Below, piece after piece: positions 1 to 12,374 of a stretch of DNA of 37,519 nucleotides. The notes under the pieces are model-generated. The model saw only the letters and a program-made list of their open reading frames with translations, searched no databases and was not told the DNA's origin. The stretch is from Rhizopus sp. PT2906 (lineage: Eukaryota > Mucoromycota > Mucoromycetes > Mucorales > Rhizopodaceae). Position 1 is the first letter of the stretch. Every line of letters begins with the position of its first letter. The DNA lies in assembly GCA_025529335.1 (NCBI GenBank), contig JAMYHX010000430.1:1-37519 (forward strand). Direction: 5' to 3'. The translations under genes and the position numbers were made by a program.

Positions 1-76
1 AATGTAAAGTAGAATGTATGCTCTACTGTAAGATTATACTCGAGTTATTATAATGGTTATCTCATCAAACACGTCA

Positions 77-326
77 ATCTGGCAGGGTACACTCCAAAAG
101 AAATGGTACACTTTTTTTTTTTTTTTTCTTTTGGCACACTTGAAAATTACGTATGACACACTAATCCAAAATGAGCTGGTAAGTCTTTTTGGCACTCTTT
201 TTCTTTTATTGTGCTATCAATAAAATAAAATGTGCCATAACGAATTTGGTTACTGAGCCAAATAAAAATTTAATGTGTGCCAAAAAAAAAATAAAATGTG
301 TGCCATTTATTTTCGTAAAAGGTGTA
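77..326 (+). repeat. Solo copy of the transposon terminal repeat (MITE-like)
   Basis: About 245 bp nearly identical to the right terminal repeat of the element at 31457-34454 and, inverted, to its left terminal repeat. Shared parts include the run TACACTCC, a poly-T tract, TTGAAAATTACGTATGACAC and AATCCAAAATGAGCTGG, and the end TTTTCGTAAAAGG followed by a TA. Upstream of base 77 it stops matching the internal sequence of the full element. It is therefore either the right end of a different family member lying outside the window, a solo repeat, or a non-autonomous MITE-like derivative. A 61-codon ORF inside it is fortuitous. Confidence 0.85.
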
Positions 327-2069
327 TATTTTGAGCATAAATTAAATTACTCTTTACATAATGGGACATATTAAGCCCACAACATTGATCCACAGTAGCT
401 ATGTGTATAAAATTTATAGATTTAATTGGTTGATGACTTTTATTCTTGTATCTAAAGAATAACTTCTTTTTTACGAATCTCTTTTCTCTGTTCATAAAAG
501 ACTCATTCCATCCTGTCGTATTCTTATGCTTTCAAGTTAAAACTATTCATTAGGCAGTATCATACACTCGTTGGTAAATGGTCAATAAAAGCTGCCTTTG
601 GAAGAATGGGAAAGAGTAATCGAACGATACGCGAGGAAGCATTAGAAGATTGAGGACGAAGTGGCAGTAACAGCAGCAACAAAACTTTTGAGAGAAAATA
701 TTAGCTCACAAAAAGGATAAAAAGAGCTTAAACACTTTTAATAACAGTAACTATGGCAAAATGTTAATTACGCGACCAAATCAATTAAAAATTATAATAT
801 ATCAACATTGGCCCTTCAACAAGTTCCATCACTGTTGCTACAAATAAACGTAGTATAGAAGATTTAGAAGATGCAAGTAGCTCTAGAAATGGAGCATAGG
901 AGAGTCTTGAAAAACAGAGGCTTTTTTGAGTGGTTATTATGGCGAAGCAGATTCACTCTGGAAAATAAATGAAGTAAAGATGACAAAAGCCCTTTTTCAT
1001 TTTAGACGAGTGTCTGTGGAAGGGGCTCAACAGATCAAGTTACCTCCTGATTAACAAAAAGTTATTATGAAAAATTTTATATATCAAGGAGCATTTGTAG
1101 TCTGTAAATAGTGAAGTAGTGGATGTATACTTACAAATGCATATCATTTTGAATGATGAAGGAATGACTATGGACAAAGCAGAAGTGGTCATTGATGAAA
1201 TCAAATCAGCAAACCAAACAAAGGTGCCAAGATTGCATCAAATCTATCCTTCAAATTTTTAAATAGCCACAGCTCCAAGAGAGGTCACTCTCATTATCGA
1301 GAATATACGTGCATGTCTAAATAATTGCATTATTTCTCGAATTGAATCTGTCAAATTTAGATGGTATGCTTCATGTTTGATAAACGTATTTTGATACATG
1401 AGGACTAGAGTGATTTGTCTTTGATTCTTTTTAGCATAGTAATGACATCCTTTAACAACTTTTATGAGATCTCCTTATCTTTTTAAATAATGGACGTTGA
1501 TCTATATATGTTATTACGTAACACTCTCTTTCACCCCTCCTCCCCCTCTCTCTCTCTACTTCTTAAACACGCTATCTATCAGAAGATACTAAACAAGGGA
1601 TGCTGCCGAGATTCTTTTGACAATTATCACGTATGTTCCACAACATTGGCAGTCTAGTGCTCTTTGATAAAAGTATCATTTTTTTTTTGTTTACTATCAG
1701 CCGTATTTTTAGAGATGCCGTCCTTTCTTAACCTTTGTCCTTGTACATTTGATGCTTACCTTGCTTTTTTACTCATTTTTCAAAGCATGTCATGAGGAAA
1801 AGTATTTGAGGGTCCATGTTGAAGTTGAACAAAGCAAATCCGTTTACCTTCTCGGGGTTGTTCTACTTCTTATTGTTCACTAAACCTGCTTTCATCTTGA
1901 CCACGCAATTCATGCAAGTACAGTATATATAATCTGGAGATGTGCTCATGGGCTTCAGCAGCGACTTCATTACAAATGCTTTACAGAGTAAAATCTTGAC
2001 AAATTGATCTTGTACGGTCGCAAACGAAGGTATGGCATCCTTTCAGAGGGTGCTTGATGGTGACAATCT
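327..2069. other. Gene-poor decayed sequence
   Basis: No gene model can be supported. Around 580-1260 the composition is purine-rich and coding-like but broken by many stops. One piece, about 1105-1260 on +, is open for roughly 50 codons and reads as a plausible acidic/helical peptide ending in a TAA. It may be the relic of an old mobile element or dead gene, but I recognise no family. A CT-rich tract lies at about 1530-1560. Confidence 0.4.
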
Positions 2070-2310
2070 TAATTGATAATTCGAACGGAAAATAGAAGAG
2101 ACTCAGGCTTCTAGTGTTTTTGAAACGGTACAATTCTTGTGGTAAAAGAAAGGTCTTTTTATTAGAGTCAATATATGAAATATGTCTATTTGTTCTATCT
2201 AATTGTGTAACAGGTAGTACATTCAAGTAACAAAAGGGCTGTGGTATAATTTAATGCATTGACGATGCTTAGTAGGCTATACGCCGTAACAATAGTATTT
2301 TGTCAATCAA
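2070..2310 (+). repeat. Diverged dispersed repeat, copy A
   Basis: Direct-orientation match to about 4525-4755. The best-conserved block is ATGCTTAGTAGGCTATACGCC, identical in both copies apart from the next base. Upstream blocks such as GGAAAATAGAAG / GGAAATAGAAG, GGTACAA and CTTTTTATTAGA.TCAATA occur in the same order with similar spacing. Substitutions and small indels are spread throughout, so the duplication is old. No terminal inverted repeat or coding capacity was seen. Confidence 0.7.
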
Positions 2311-4524
2311 ATAATCAAGCATAGACTATAAAAGACATGAATATCAAGCCAGCAATAGTATTGTCACAGCTACTTACAGCTAGTGCTTCAAGACATCTAA
2401 CTTCACTAGGGAATGGTTGATTAGTTCTGTCTACTGATTTTGTCTAAGCTTTGACGGCATCGTCATGGTCAATGTTGCCAAATTCATCAGATTCTGGGCA
2501 TCGGGATTCACAGGAGCCAACAAAGTTATAAAATTCAACAAAACCACAAATTTCACCTCCATAGCTGCGACCTCTTCCAGGAATGAAGGTTCTATCAGGG
2601 CTGATAATCATTTCTTGAACCTCTTCCAATGCCAGGAACATAAGATTTGTGAAGAAGAGATTTGTAAGAAATCATTTTTAAAGCCAAAAATAAAAAAGGG
2701 TATTTGTAGGCTGTTTCGATAAAAAAGGAAGAATGGGAGAAAAGGAGGAAAAATGAAAAAAGAGAGCTGCTGTATTTATGTTTGAATTGCAGTCTTGCGT
2801 AACAAGTCATATGCTTATCAACCTTTAACTTGGTGCTTACTGTAACATAGAGATGCGTAGATACCTTTGAAAGAACTTTTATGATGATTAACTGCTAGGA
2901 AGCGCAACCCCTAAAGCATATGATTGTAAATATTCACCCCGTTCCTTTCTAGATGTTGATATCGCATCTATTTTTGCTCAAGACATCTTTAATACTTTTC
3001 CCTCTTTCTTTATCTTAACTGTCTACAGCAACATGATACCTCTCTCCTTGAACATGTAAAAGGTTACTGTGATAAATAATAAATCATAGTTAATCAAGGT
3101 CAAATATATGACATCTGTAAGGAATTTGCATTATTTTTTTATCAAGACATACGCCGAATGTCACAGCTTCTTGCTTTCTTTGCCCTTCTTCTTTGTTAAA
3201 AGTAATAATAATCTCTTATGTTTGCTCTTGTTGACAAGAGGGGAAAAAAAAAAGATATTTCCTATAAGTTGTTTTTATTTCCGGTGTGACTCCTTATGCA
3301 TATTGAATCTAGACAAAATCATCTTTTGTATGCTTAGGAGAACTTCAGCCATAAAAAGTCAATCTCATTCACGTTGAATTTCCCAAGAGATACTAGAATC
3401 AGTAATTTGAACAAGATGATAGCAACAAAAAAATGGAGTAAGCTAAACTTTCTTTTAAAAATAGATCAAAGCGTATATCATGGATCATTCCTACCCCAAA
3501 AGAAAATATAGATAGCAAAAAAAGCTCCAAAGCGAAAAAAGGAAAAAAAAATAACTAACGCGTGTTGAAATGAAGAGTAACCCTCAGCGTATGTCAAGCT
3601 CAATTCCATACACGAAAAAAGCGTGTACCATTTTAAAGTGCTTTATGACTTTGGCTGATGTCATTTATTGAGTTGTCTATCAAAAGTATAGATATCAGCA
3701 GACCAATAAATGTCTACTGTGAGACGAAAGAGAGAATAGCTGTTGAGAAACTCCCCGTTTTTTATGGATAATGTCTATCATCGTCATTATGTTTTTTTTT
3801 TAAAAAAAAGAGTTATCATGTGAATTCTCATAAACGCGTTTTGTCTCCTTTATTTTTGTAAAATAAATTTCCAATAGGCTATTTTTTATCCATATTCATT
3901 TTAAAGTAATACCAACATAGACAGAGTACATCTAAATAATTTGGTCACCAATTAGAAATATCAGCTTATGGGAAGGATATATTTGATATGATGCATCTGT
4001 CAGCTTTTGATGAGATCCATACCTGACTTAAACAGGAAATTGTTGTATCCTAAACTAGTCACATTCGTATCATATCGTGCTCATTAAGCAATGCTTGTTC
4101 ATAACCTAAAAGAAAAAAATATGCGTTTAGTATTGCAATAAGTAAAGCATAAATATAACATCCTTTAATGCCATTCAAGGTCTCTAAGAAGGTTCATTTG
4201 TACTTGTTTTCGCTTCACCTTTTGCTTGATTAGGAAAAGTAATCGTTAAGGCATATAATGTTTAAGCATTAGATCATTAGAAAATGATAATCAAGTCTAT
4301 TGAAATTATAACAATATTTACAGTATTTTTAGCATAGAATAGAACCAAAATGTGACCTTCAAGAGCATCCACAAGTATTATTTGTATGCTTGAAATTATT
4401 ATTTATACTTAATCAGCAAAATCCAGCATGCACATATTGCAGACAAGCACGATAATAAAGGCACGGCTAATACTCATAATCGTATTAAACAAGCATACAC
4501 TAATACAGGATCTTGATAATGTAA
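2311..4524. other. Intergenic, nothing recognised
   Basis: AT-rich sequence with homopolymer A/T runs. Only short ORFs overlap on both strands (for example 2465-2722), without splice-compatible continuation or recognisable motif. No tRNA-like cloverleaf or other RNA gene was recognised. Confidence 0.4.
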
Positions 4525-4755
4525 ATTTATTATTCGAGTGGAAATAGAAGGGTTTTAGCCTTCTTATTGTGTTTTTGTAGTGGTACAACTCTTGCAGTCA
4601 AAGACACGGCTTTTTATTAGAATCAATAACTTGAACTATTTAAATTTGTTCGATATAACTGTGTAATAAGTTGTTCTTTAAGGAACAAAGGAGCTGTGAT
4701 TTAATTCAGTACACAGGTAATGCTTAGTAGGCTATACGCCATAACAAGATAAAAA
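4525..4755 (+). repeat. Diverged dispersed repeat, copy B
   Basis: Partner of the repeat at about 2070-2310, same orientation, roughly 2.4 kb downstream. It ends in the shared GGCTATACGCC block at about 4740. Together the two copies suggest an old non-coding mobile or duplicated sequence. Confidence 0.7.
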
Positions 4756-7243
4756 TGGCACTTGTAGTGAGATTAAGGTTATGCTATGAGGTATAATATC
4801 ACCTACCAAATATCTCAGATCTTTATCAAGCTTGTTCTGGTGCAGTTGTCGTGTTCAGAAAATAAATAGAGGCAGGATAGCTAAAGTGGTATTAATGTAT
4901 CCTATTTCTAGGTTTACTTTTTAGAAGTTTATGCCGGCATGGTATTTTTGAAACTGCCATGCATCATAATGACACTTACCATTAAACAAAGGCCGATACA
5001 ACATTTCAACAGAAAGAAGGTGGTAAAAGTTACCAAAGAAATGACCATTCGTGCTTTTAAAAAGATGAATCATATTGGAAACATGTATCCGGCTTTTGAG
5101 CGATTGCTTCCAGCGTTTTTTTTGGGGGGGCATAGAATATCCCTCAATTAGCGCGACTATTCGCCTTCCCTTTTTGACTCTCAGGTCCAAATTGATCATA
5201 ATTGTTGATTGAACTGAGCTATTCACAACTGCTGATAAGTGCCAAAAAACGATATGACAATAATAATATTAATAGTTTAAAATAAGATATAGAATGACAA
5301 CAAAACAAATCATGGTATAACATTTCAACGTACGATATCTCAAGTAGAGATGGAATTAGAGTAAAAAAAAAAATGGTGGAATACGATTAGCAGAAGAAGA
5401 GAATCAAGAACATATCAAACACAATAAAGGTCGAAAAAGGAAAAGTTAACTTCAGCCAGCCAGACTGCTCCGACCACAAGAATAAAGCGTCAGCTATTGC
5501 AAAGTAAATAAATAAAAAGGAGTCACTCATTTCATTCCAGCGTTGCTCATTTTCCTAGAAACATAAAGAGTATTCAAGCCTTCATTTTTTCATTTAGATT
5601 AACTCAAATAATAATAATAAAGCATATTGCTTTAGAGAAGAAAAATAAGAACCCCTGCTCTCCCTCCGAAGTGGGAAAGACCAGCTACCCGGTACTTCAA
5701 CATCCAAGATGCTCTAGGAACATCCCTTCAATCTCGGAATGGGCAAACTATAGAATTCGAGTGTGAAGAGAGAAAAAAAAAAAAAAGGGTTGGAATGAAG
5801 CCTTCTTTTATAGTTTTTGGTTTGTTTACATTGTGACTTTGAAAAGTGTTCCTGAGTTGAAAATTTTATGAACTGCATGAATTATTTTAAGGAGAATGAT
5901 ATTCCTCATTCCTCATTGGTTGACTTTGTAGTAGGCTTATATCATAGGACATGTTATTCAAGTAGTAATACAGCTAATACGCGAAAGAAGCTTTATAAAA
6001 TCGGATTTATTCTCTCAAATATGTATTTTACTGCTGCTACAAGCTATTAGCGAATGCTTTATTAAACCATAAAAAAACTAAACGACTATTACTGCCTTCA
6101 AACAGCGATGGATGATATCGTCTAGGCATATATTACTGGGAGCTCTTCTTTGCTCTCTCCTTCGCAAAAACAATGCTTGCTGTAGAAGTAGTAAGTCTTC
6201 TTTAATTCATCATAACTTATGGCTTAGCCCAGTTATCAAATAAAAAGTCAGTGTATTTATTGTGTAGTAATTCAGGAGCATATCATGCAAAACCAGCGAC
6301 ATCCTGATACCACTGTCTTTTAACGTTTTTATTGTTGTCTCTTAATAGCACCAATTTATTTGCAGCCAAGTTACGTTGTACCGCATATAATAATCGTATC
6401 ATAGACCTTTGATAGACATTGTAAGTATTATTACATCCGCAATCGTTTGAGTTTTTAGTCTAAATTTCTTTTAGCTGTCAGGGTATCTTGTGATATCGAT
6501 GCATTGGCTCATGATCTGACTCTTAATAAAGAGGCATCATTATTTGGCAAGGACAATTTATACTTCTGGTAAATGCAATTGGTCCTGTCAGTGACCCTAT
6601 CTTGAGCGATACGGCGTAATGGACGTAGGTTGGATTGAAGTCGATTGTTCGTTGTTGAGGTGGTTGTGAGAATGGATGGCTGTGGCGCATAATTGCTTGA
6701 TTTCGAAGCGGACAGTTTCAAGTTCTTGTGCGAGCTCGTAGCATTTATCGGAGGAGGGATACCCAAAAGTTGAATTGAAAGTGTGTGGTTGCATAATGAG
6801 CATCGTGTTTGCTACAGTAGCTGTTACTGTAGACAGGGTAACGGAAGACAGCTCGTGAAGATTCAGTCTTTGGACGGCCATTTAAGGCGGAAATGTCTCT
6901 GTTCCTGACAGCTCGGGCTGATAAAGATCTTGCGATAGACCCCAAAATAAGCAATCAAGTGTCCCCTTTAAAGCGTTTATTGTGCTATTTGATTGATTAG
7001 ATCGTGACAACATTATAAGTAAAGAATAGGACAGGTATTATTTTTTTTTAAAATCAGGGCCCAAAAGCAAAGAAAGAACCCAGCAAGTAACTAATAATAA
7101 TTGGCTGCTAAATTAAGCAAATTGGGTTCTGGATCAATGTGTCACCAATTTAATGTATTTATAGAAGCTTACTTTTATTGTTTTTGTTATTTTTGTACTT
7201 TCTCTTTTCCCTTTCCTTTCCTTCTTTATTTTCTAATCTTATA
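4756..7243. other. Intergenic, no supported gene
   Basis: Several 60-100 codon ORFs occur (4939-5151 +, 5868-6050 +, 6597-6881 -), but none has a recognisable domain or convincing exon structure. The minus-strand ORF at 6597-6881 is the most protein-like, with an acidic helical middle. It overlaps two other open frames and could be a retroelement relic. The last ~100 bp before 7244 is CT-rich and probably belongs to the promoter/5' leader of the S41 peptidase gene. Confidence 0.35.
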
Positions 7244-9348
7244 ATGTTAACAAGTGGTTATGGACTCCTTGGTTCATTAACACTTTTATTATCTACTTTA
7301 GCTTCTGTAGCAACAACAGCGAATACAACTGACCCCTGTGCTGCCATTTCTGGGAAAAAAACCGCCAGTTTTCATGATGCCAAAGCCTGTCTCGATTACT
7401 TTAAATTTGACAAAGACATTGCTCAACAAACAGTGAATACAGTCAGAAAAGTGGCAAACGAACTTTATGTGTTTAATGTAAAGCAGTAATAGAATAGTTT
7501 AATAGAAAGGAAATGAAGCTAAAAATTTGAACTTGCTTATTATAGGAAATAGCAGCCTCTCCGCCAAATGTAGAAGGGTTGTCCGTACCAGCAGTAAATA
7601 TATCCTACGGTCTTGATTTGATATTAAAGGAAGATTGGAAATCTGATCGAGAATTTCAAGAAGCAGTTGCCTTATTACTAGATAAAGTTCAAGATGCTCA
7701 TCTAGTAAGATATTTTATATGTCCACTCAATGAATATACAAATATAAACCTATGTATTTATAGTCTTATGTCCCTTTCTGTTATCGACAATTCATCTTTT
7801 GGCAACCGATTCAACTCAATGCACTTTTAAGAAATAAGCGATTAATTGCTAATGTTGCTTATGTCAAAAATGACGTTTGGCCAGAAGCCAAAGAGTCTTG
7901 GGTTGGCTGCGAAGTAACACAGATTGATGGTATGGAAGCTATGGATATGATCGTTAACTATGCTGTCAACAATAATGGAGAAAGCAAAGATGTAAACACA
8001 TGTTTTAATAACATCATGAATACCAAGAGTTACTTTCACGGTTGGGATGATGGTGCCGATGATCTCGGCTATCACCGTTTCTTACCTGCACAAGAGTTTC
8101 ACAACTATACCATGCGTTGTGCTAAACAAGGCACAAAGCCTATACAAGAAGATTATGACGAACCTTTTACTGTTCAAGTACCTTGGGTTGCTCAAGTGCC
8201 TCCAAACTTTAGCGATGCTGATAATTACTGGACAAAGTTTTGTCAATCTGCTCACCATCAAAAGAGAGACACCCATTATGATATTCATGAATTAAAGATG
8301 ATCCACGAAGGAGACGTATTTGCGCTTAATTCCGAAGGCAATCTTAACGCTGTAGGCACTTCCAAGGGCCCATATATTGAATTTATACAGCTGGAGGGCG
8401 ATCTTGACAAAGTTGGCGTTGTAGATATTCAAAGTTTCTCTATTGCTTCTGAAGACAAGGAACAATTCGTAAATGATGTCATTTCTGGTCTACAAGATTT
8501 TGAAAAGAAGGGAATCGAGAAAATCATTCTTGGTAATGTATACTGCCTTGTCTTTTGCTTTCTTAGTAACATCTCTTTTCTACGCAGATCTCTCGTCCAA
8601 TGGCGGTGGCGATGCATGTGCAGGAGAGTTCCTTATTAGTACCCTCTTCAACTCCACCCCTGACTATATGTCTGATGTAAAGTACTCGCCTTTTCTCGAA
8701 CGAGTTGTCAAGAAAGCTTACGAACAAGAATCCACAAAATGGATCGATTACAAATCAAAGGGCTACAGCGGTAGCTCATGGCTTACAACTACTAAAGAGT
8801 ACAAGAGAGGAAAAGACACAGTCAAATTCTCACAGCCGATTACCCTGAGCTGTGAAAGCTGGAACGACAACCTGAACAACAAGTACACAAACACAAAATG
8901 GAAGCCCTCGGATGTCTTGATTCTTTCCGATGGTCGATGTGGTTCTACCTGTGCTATTGTGGCATCTCGTCTTCGCCTTTCTCATAAAGTTCCTGCTATG
9001 GGCCTGGGTGGAATCCGAGGTAATCGTATGCAGTTTGCTTCCTTTCCAGGTGGTGAAAGCGATCGTCTGTCAAGTTTCTTGATGGATCTCGAAATTCTTG
9101 GCCTTAATGAAGATTCTAGCGCCCCTACACCTTTCCCTGAACGCGCGGATATGGGTTGGACATTTAGAGAAGTCTATAGACCAACCTCAGAGTTTACTGG
9201 AAACGAAACTGATCTGCTTGAATACAGCGTTAACAATGCCGACTGTCGTATGCACTTTAATGATGAAAATGCTGATGATGTGAAAAAGCTATGGTCAGAT
9301 GTAGCCAAGGTTGTTTTGGCTGGTCAGTGTCCCCTTGTTGAACAATAA
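7244..9348 (+). CDS. Secreted S41-family (CPAF-like) peptidase
   Basis: Four exons: 7244-7477, 7546-7704, 7764-8532 and 8588-9348, giving 640 residues. The introns are 55-68 bp and the splice phases agree (0, 0, 1). The chosen ATG gives a hydrophobic signal-peptide-like start (LLGSLTLLLSTLASVATTA), so the product is probably secreted or in the secretory path. The C-terminal half carries S41 hallmarks: DLSSNGGGDACAGE (from about residue 388, spanning the last splice) and SDGRCGSTCA, whose Ser (about 507) fits the catalytic serine of the CPAF-like fungal group. The region DAHLSYVPFCYRQF around exons 2/3 resembles the conserved stretch of these proteins that precedes the catalytic domain. Substrate and role are unknown. 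The next gene follows 131 bp downstream on the same strand. A shorter or longer N-terminus (upstream ATG at 7178) is possible. Confidence 0.88.
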
Positions 9349-9479
9349 ATTCTCTCCTTTTCTTAAAACTTGTTTGTGTGTGTGTCAAATAAGGCTGAGC
9401 CTAAAATGAAATGCACAGAAATAAATACCCCCTTCTTTATTTATTCTTCCAGCACTTTCAGTAACTTGTTTGAATTGCA

Positions 9480-11918
9480 ATGACAGTGGGACAAAGAAAG
9501 CCCTCCATTCAACCTAGGCCCACAAAGGCATCCATGTTAAGAACTCAAAAGCAACCAACTTCTTCTACGCCATCACCTGCTGAATCCAAGACTCCAAAAA
9601 CTACACCAGTAAGCAAGAGCACTGTAAAGTCAGCCGAACCAACGGAAGGAGTGAAAGCGTTTATGGCACAACAACGTGCACGATTGGCGGTTGTAAAGCA
9701 ACCTAAGGGTCTTCGAGAAGAGGAGCCTCAGGTTGTTCCAAAGAGCAGTAAAGTGATGACAGGTGCTCAGAGGTACGGAGGCTCAGGCGCTACAGAAAAG
9801 TCTACAGTGGCACCAAGAAGACTGGATGTAGTCATCAAACAGGCAAAGGGTTCAGGAAAATTAAACATATCCAGCAGAAATCTGGACAAGATACCAAATG
9901 AAGTGATAAATATGCAAGTATATGAAAAAGATAAGTGAATTATTATAAACTAACCGTAACTTCTTTAGGTATCATGTTGATCCCAACTCCGTGGTAGTGG
10001 ACTTTAGCTCTTCAGGAGATGCATGGTATGATGTCGAGGAACTTACAAAATTCATTGCTGGAGATAATCAAATTACAGAAATTGATGAAAGGCTAGGAAA
10101 AGAATTCGCTGCTCTAAAGCAGATTGATGTAGGTCGTGGGCCCAAACCAATACAGTTTTTGACTAAGAGCATATCTAGTTTAGGGTAAACAAGTTAAAAA
10201 GCTTGCCTGATACGATTGAGCTATTACAAAACCTGACGTCAGTATTGCTTCCATACAATGAATTCGAAGATGTACCTAGCGTGCTTTTCAAGTTGAAGAG
10301 CCTTAAAGAACTCGACATGTCACATAATCATTTACATCAGATATCCCTGCCTGATACACCAGAGTCTAGTATTGAACATCTGGATCTAAGTCATAATACC
10401 ATCAAAGATATCCATATATCAAATGATACAGCTGTTAAAAGCCTCGTCAAACTTAATTTAAGTCATAACAAAATCGAGCAACTTCCTGAAGCTATTCTTC
10501 ATGCTACAAAGCTTCAAGAATTACAAGTCGGCCAAAACAGACTACGGGTTTTATTCAAAGGTATACTTGGCATTGATCAAGAAGAAATGAAAAATTAATG
10601 ATTGAATTAGGGGAAATTATGTTGCCATCACTCGTACGCTTGTATGCCAGCGATAACCAACTAACACAGATTTCAACAAGCAGTATTGACCTTCCAAAAT
10701 TGGTTGAAGTGTCTTTAGGAAACAACAGGATGACAGAAGAGGGTATGATACATCTTCGTGGAGCCCCCAATGTCTTAACATTGGATATATCATCCAACAA
10801 GCTACAAGACATTCCTTTGGCTGCAATTGTCTGTTTGACCCATTTGCAGCGTCTTGATATCCGGGCAAATGATATACACCAGCTACCTTGTGAATTGGGA
10901 CAGTTTGAGGAGTTAAAAACGATCCACCTTGAAGGAAATCCTATGCGTGTTACCTCTTCCATGACCCATTTAATTGAGTCATTAAGAAGTAAATTCAAGA
11001 GCCAACAGCAAGAAAGCAAGGTAAATGAACAAACTGATGGTTCTATTGATGACGATGGCACAACATTCGATAAGGACAAGAATGAAAAAGGTAAAATGAG
11101 GTCTTATTTCATAGAAAAAGAATCTGATATAACAAGCACTATTGTAGATATGAATGATACACAATCACAAAAACAGAAAGTGGATATAGCCAAGAAACTA
11201 ATCATGTCAAACAAGCAATTAAAGGAGCTACCAGAAGAAGATCTTGATTTTTCAAATCAGACAATACCAGGCACCGTGTTGTTAGGTAAGATATAAAGTG
11301 TTTTTTTTTTATAAAAGAGACGTGCTCATTACATACGCACTAGACCACAACTTGCTTTCTACTATTCCCTCCAGCTTGGGCTGTATTTCAGAGTTCCTGG
11401 TCAAGATTGACCTGGACTATAACTGTATTGAACAGTTTAGTTTGACGATCGAAGGAATGGTATTTCCTAACCTGAAATCCTTAAAGCTATCCCAGAATCG
11501 CATGAAGCAATTAACTGCTACTGGTGAAAGCAGCTTTCCTCATCTTGAAGAATTGGTGCTAAATAATAATTTGCTTACCAGTCTTCCAGAAAATATGGCA
11601 TCTATTCTACCAGAACTCAAGACACTCTCTATAAGCTCCAACAAGTTGGATAATATTTCTATTGACATGTTTGGGAAGAAACTGGAAATCTTGAATCTTT
11701 CCAACAACGATATTGGATACCTTCCTCCTGAGCTGTCAACAATTACAACCTTGAAAGAGCTCGCTGTGTTTGGCAACAGGTAAACCATACTAGACTAATC
11801 TAGTAATTTGTATTAACACTCACACACACACACCAGATTCAGGGTCCCTCGTCCTGCCATTGTAGATCAGGGAACACGAGCCGTTCTTGAGTTCTTGAGA
11901 CATCGAGTAAGAAATTAA
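9480..11918 (+). CDS. LRRC40: Leucine-rich repeat protein, LRRC40-like
   Basis: Six predicted exons: 9480-9934, 9969-10128, 10179-10560, 10611-11285, 11344-11779 and 11837-11918. A basic, low-complexity N-terminus is followed by SGKLNISSRNLDKIP, then a VDPNSVVVDF / AWYDVEELTKF segment matching the pre-LRR part of LRRC40. Long arrays of LxxLxLxxNxLxxIP repeats fall in two blocks, separated by a charged linker (about 11000-11200). It ends with FRVPRPAIVDQGTRAVLEFL, the family's characteristic C-terminal cap. LRR arrays bind proteins; the specific partner is not known. Intron 1 as drawn is only 34 bp, because the only frame-compatible donor lies at 9935. The acceptor of intron 4 could instead be at 11319 (also 34 bp). 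These two joints are the least certain part of the model. Confidence 0.85.
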
Positions 11919-12374
11919 GTCTACAAGGAGAAAAAAAAAAAGATCCTTTCTAGAGTGTCGCTTTGATTGATAATAAAACATTTGAAGATATTCATTTTTT
12001 AACGGTGCATTTAAAGGGAAAGAAAGAATTTGTTTTCAATCCCCTTAAATTGGGCGTGTTTTTTTTATACAAACAATGCATTTAGAATATCAATTCAGGG
12101 TATAAAGTGTTGTTCCTCTCCTTGTCATGTGTTTTATTACAACCTATGCCAAGTAAAATTTATCGGGAGGTCAATCAAAATCAAATAAAGATCCGGCTTT
12201 GTGACGGTTAATAAGGTAGATTTACATTCACACACACACCCCAACATAAACTCTTATTGTTCATATACGTAACAGCACTCTTCTTTTTTTTTCTTGACAA
12301 AAAGACTCCCCCCTCTTTAATAATAATCTGAAAGTATATATATATATATATTTATATATAGTCAATAACAAAGC
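11919..12374. other. 3' flank and GSK-3 promoter region
   Basis: 456 bp between the LRR gene and the kinase. It holds a CACACACACACCCC tract (about 12229-12242), pyrimidine runs (about 12280-12320) and an (AT)n tract at about 12337-12360, just upstream of the ATG at 12375. No ORF or RNA gene was recognised. The AT tract may serve as a TATA-like element. Confidence 0.4.

Noticed and set aside
189..374. 61-codon ORF
   Set aside because: Lies inside the solo terminal repeat and recurs with every copy; non-coding repeat sequence.
1105..1260. Short coding-like stretch
   Set aside because: About 50 codons only, bounded by stops, no family recognised; noted as a possible relic, not a gene.
6597..6881. 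94-codon minus-strand ORF with helical middle
   Set aside because: No known domain, no splice extension, and overlaps two other open frames of similar length; left as unsupported.
10555..11079. 174-codon minus-strand ORF
   Set aside because: Antisense of the LRR exons; repeat periodicity opens the opposite frame.
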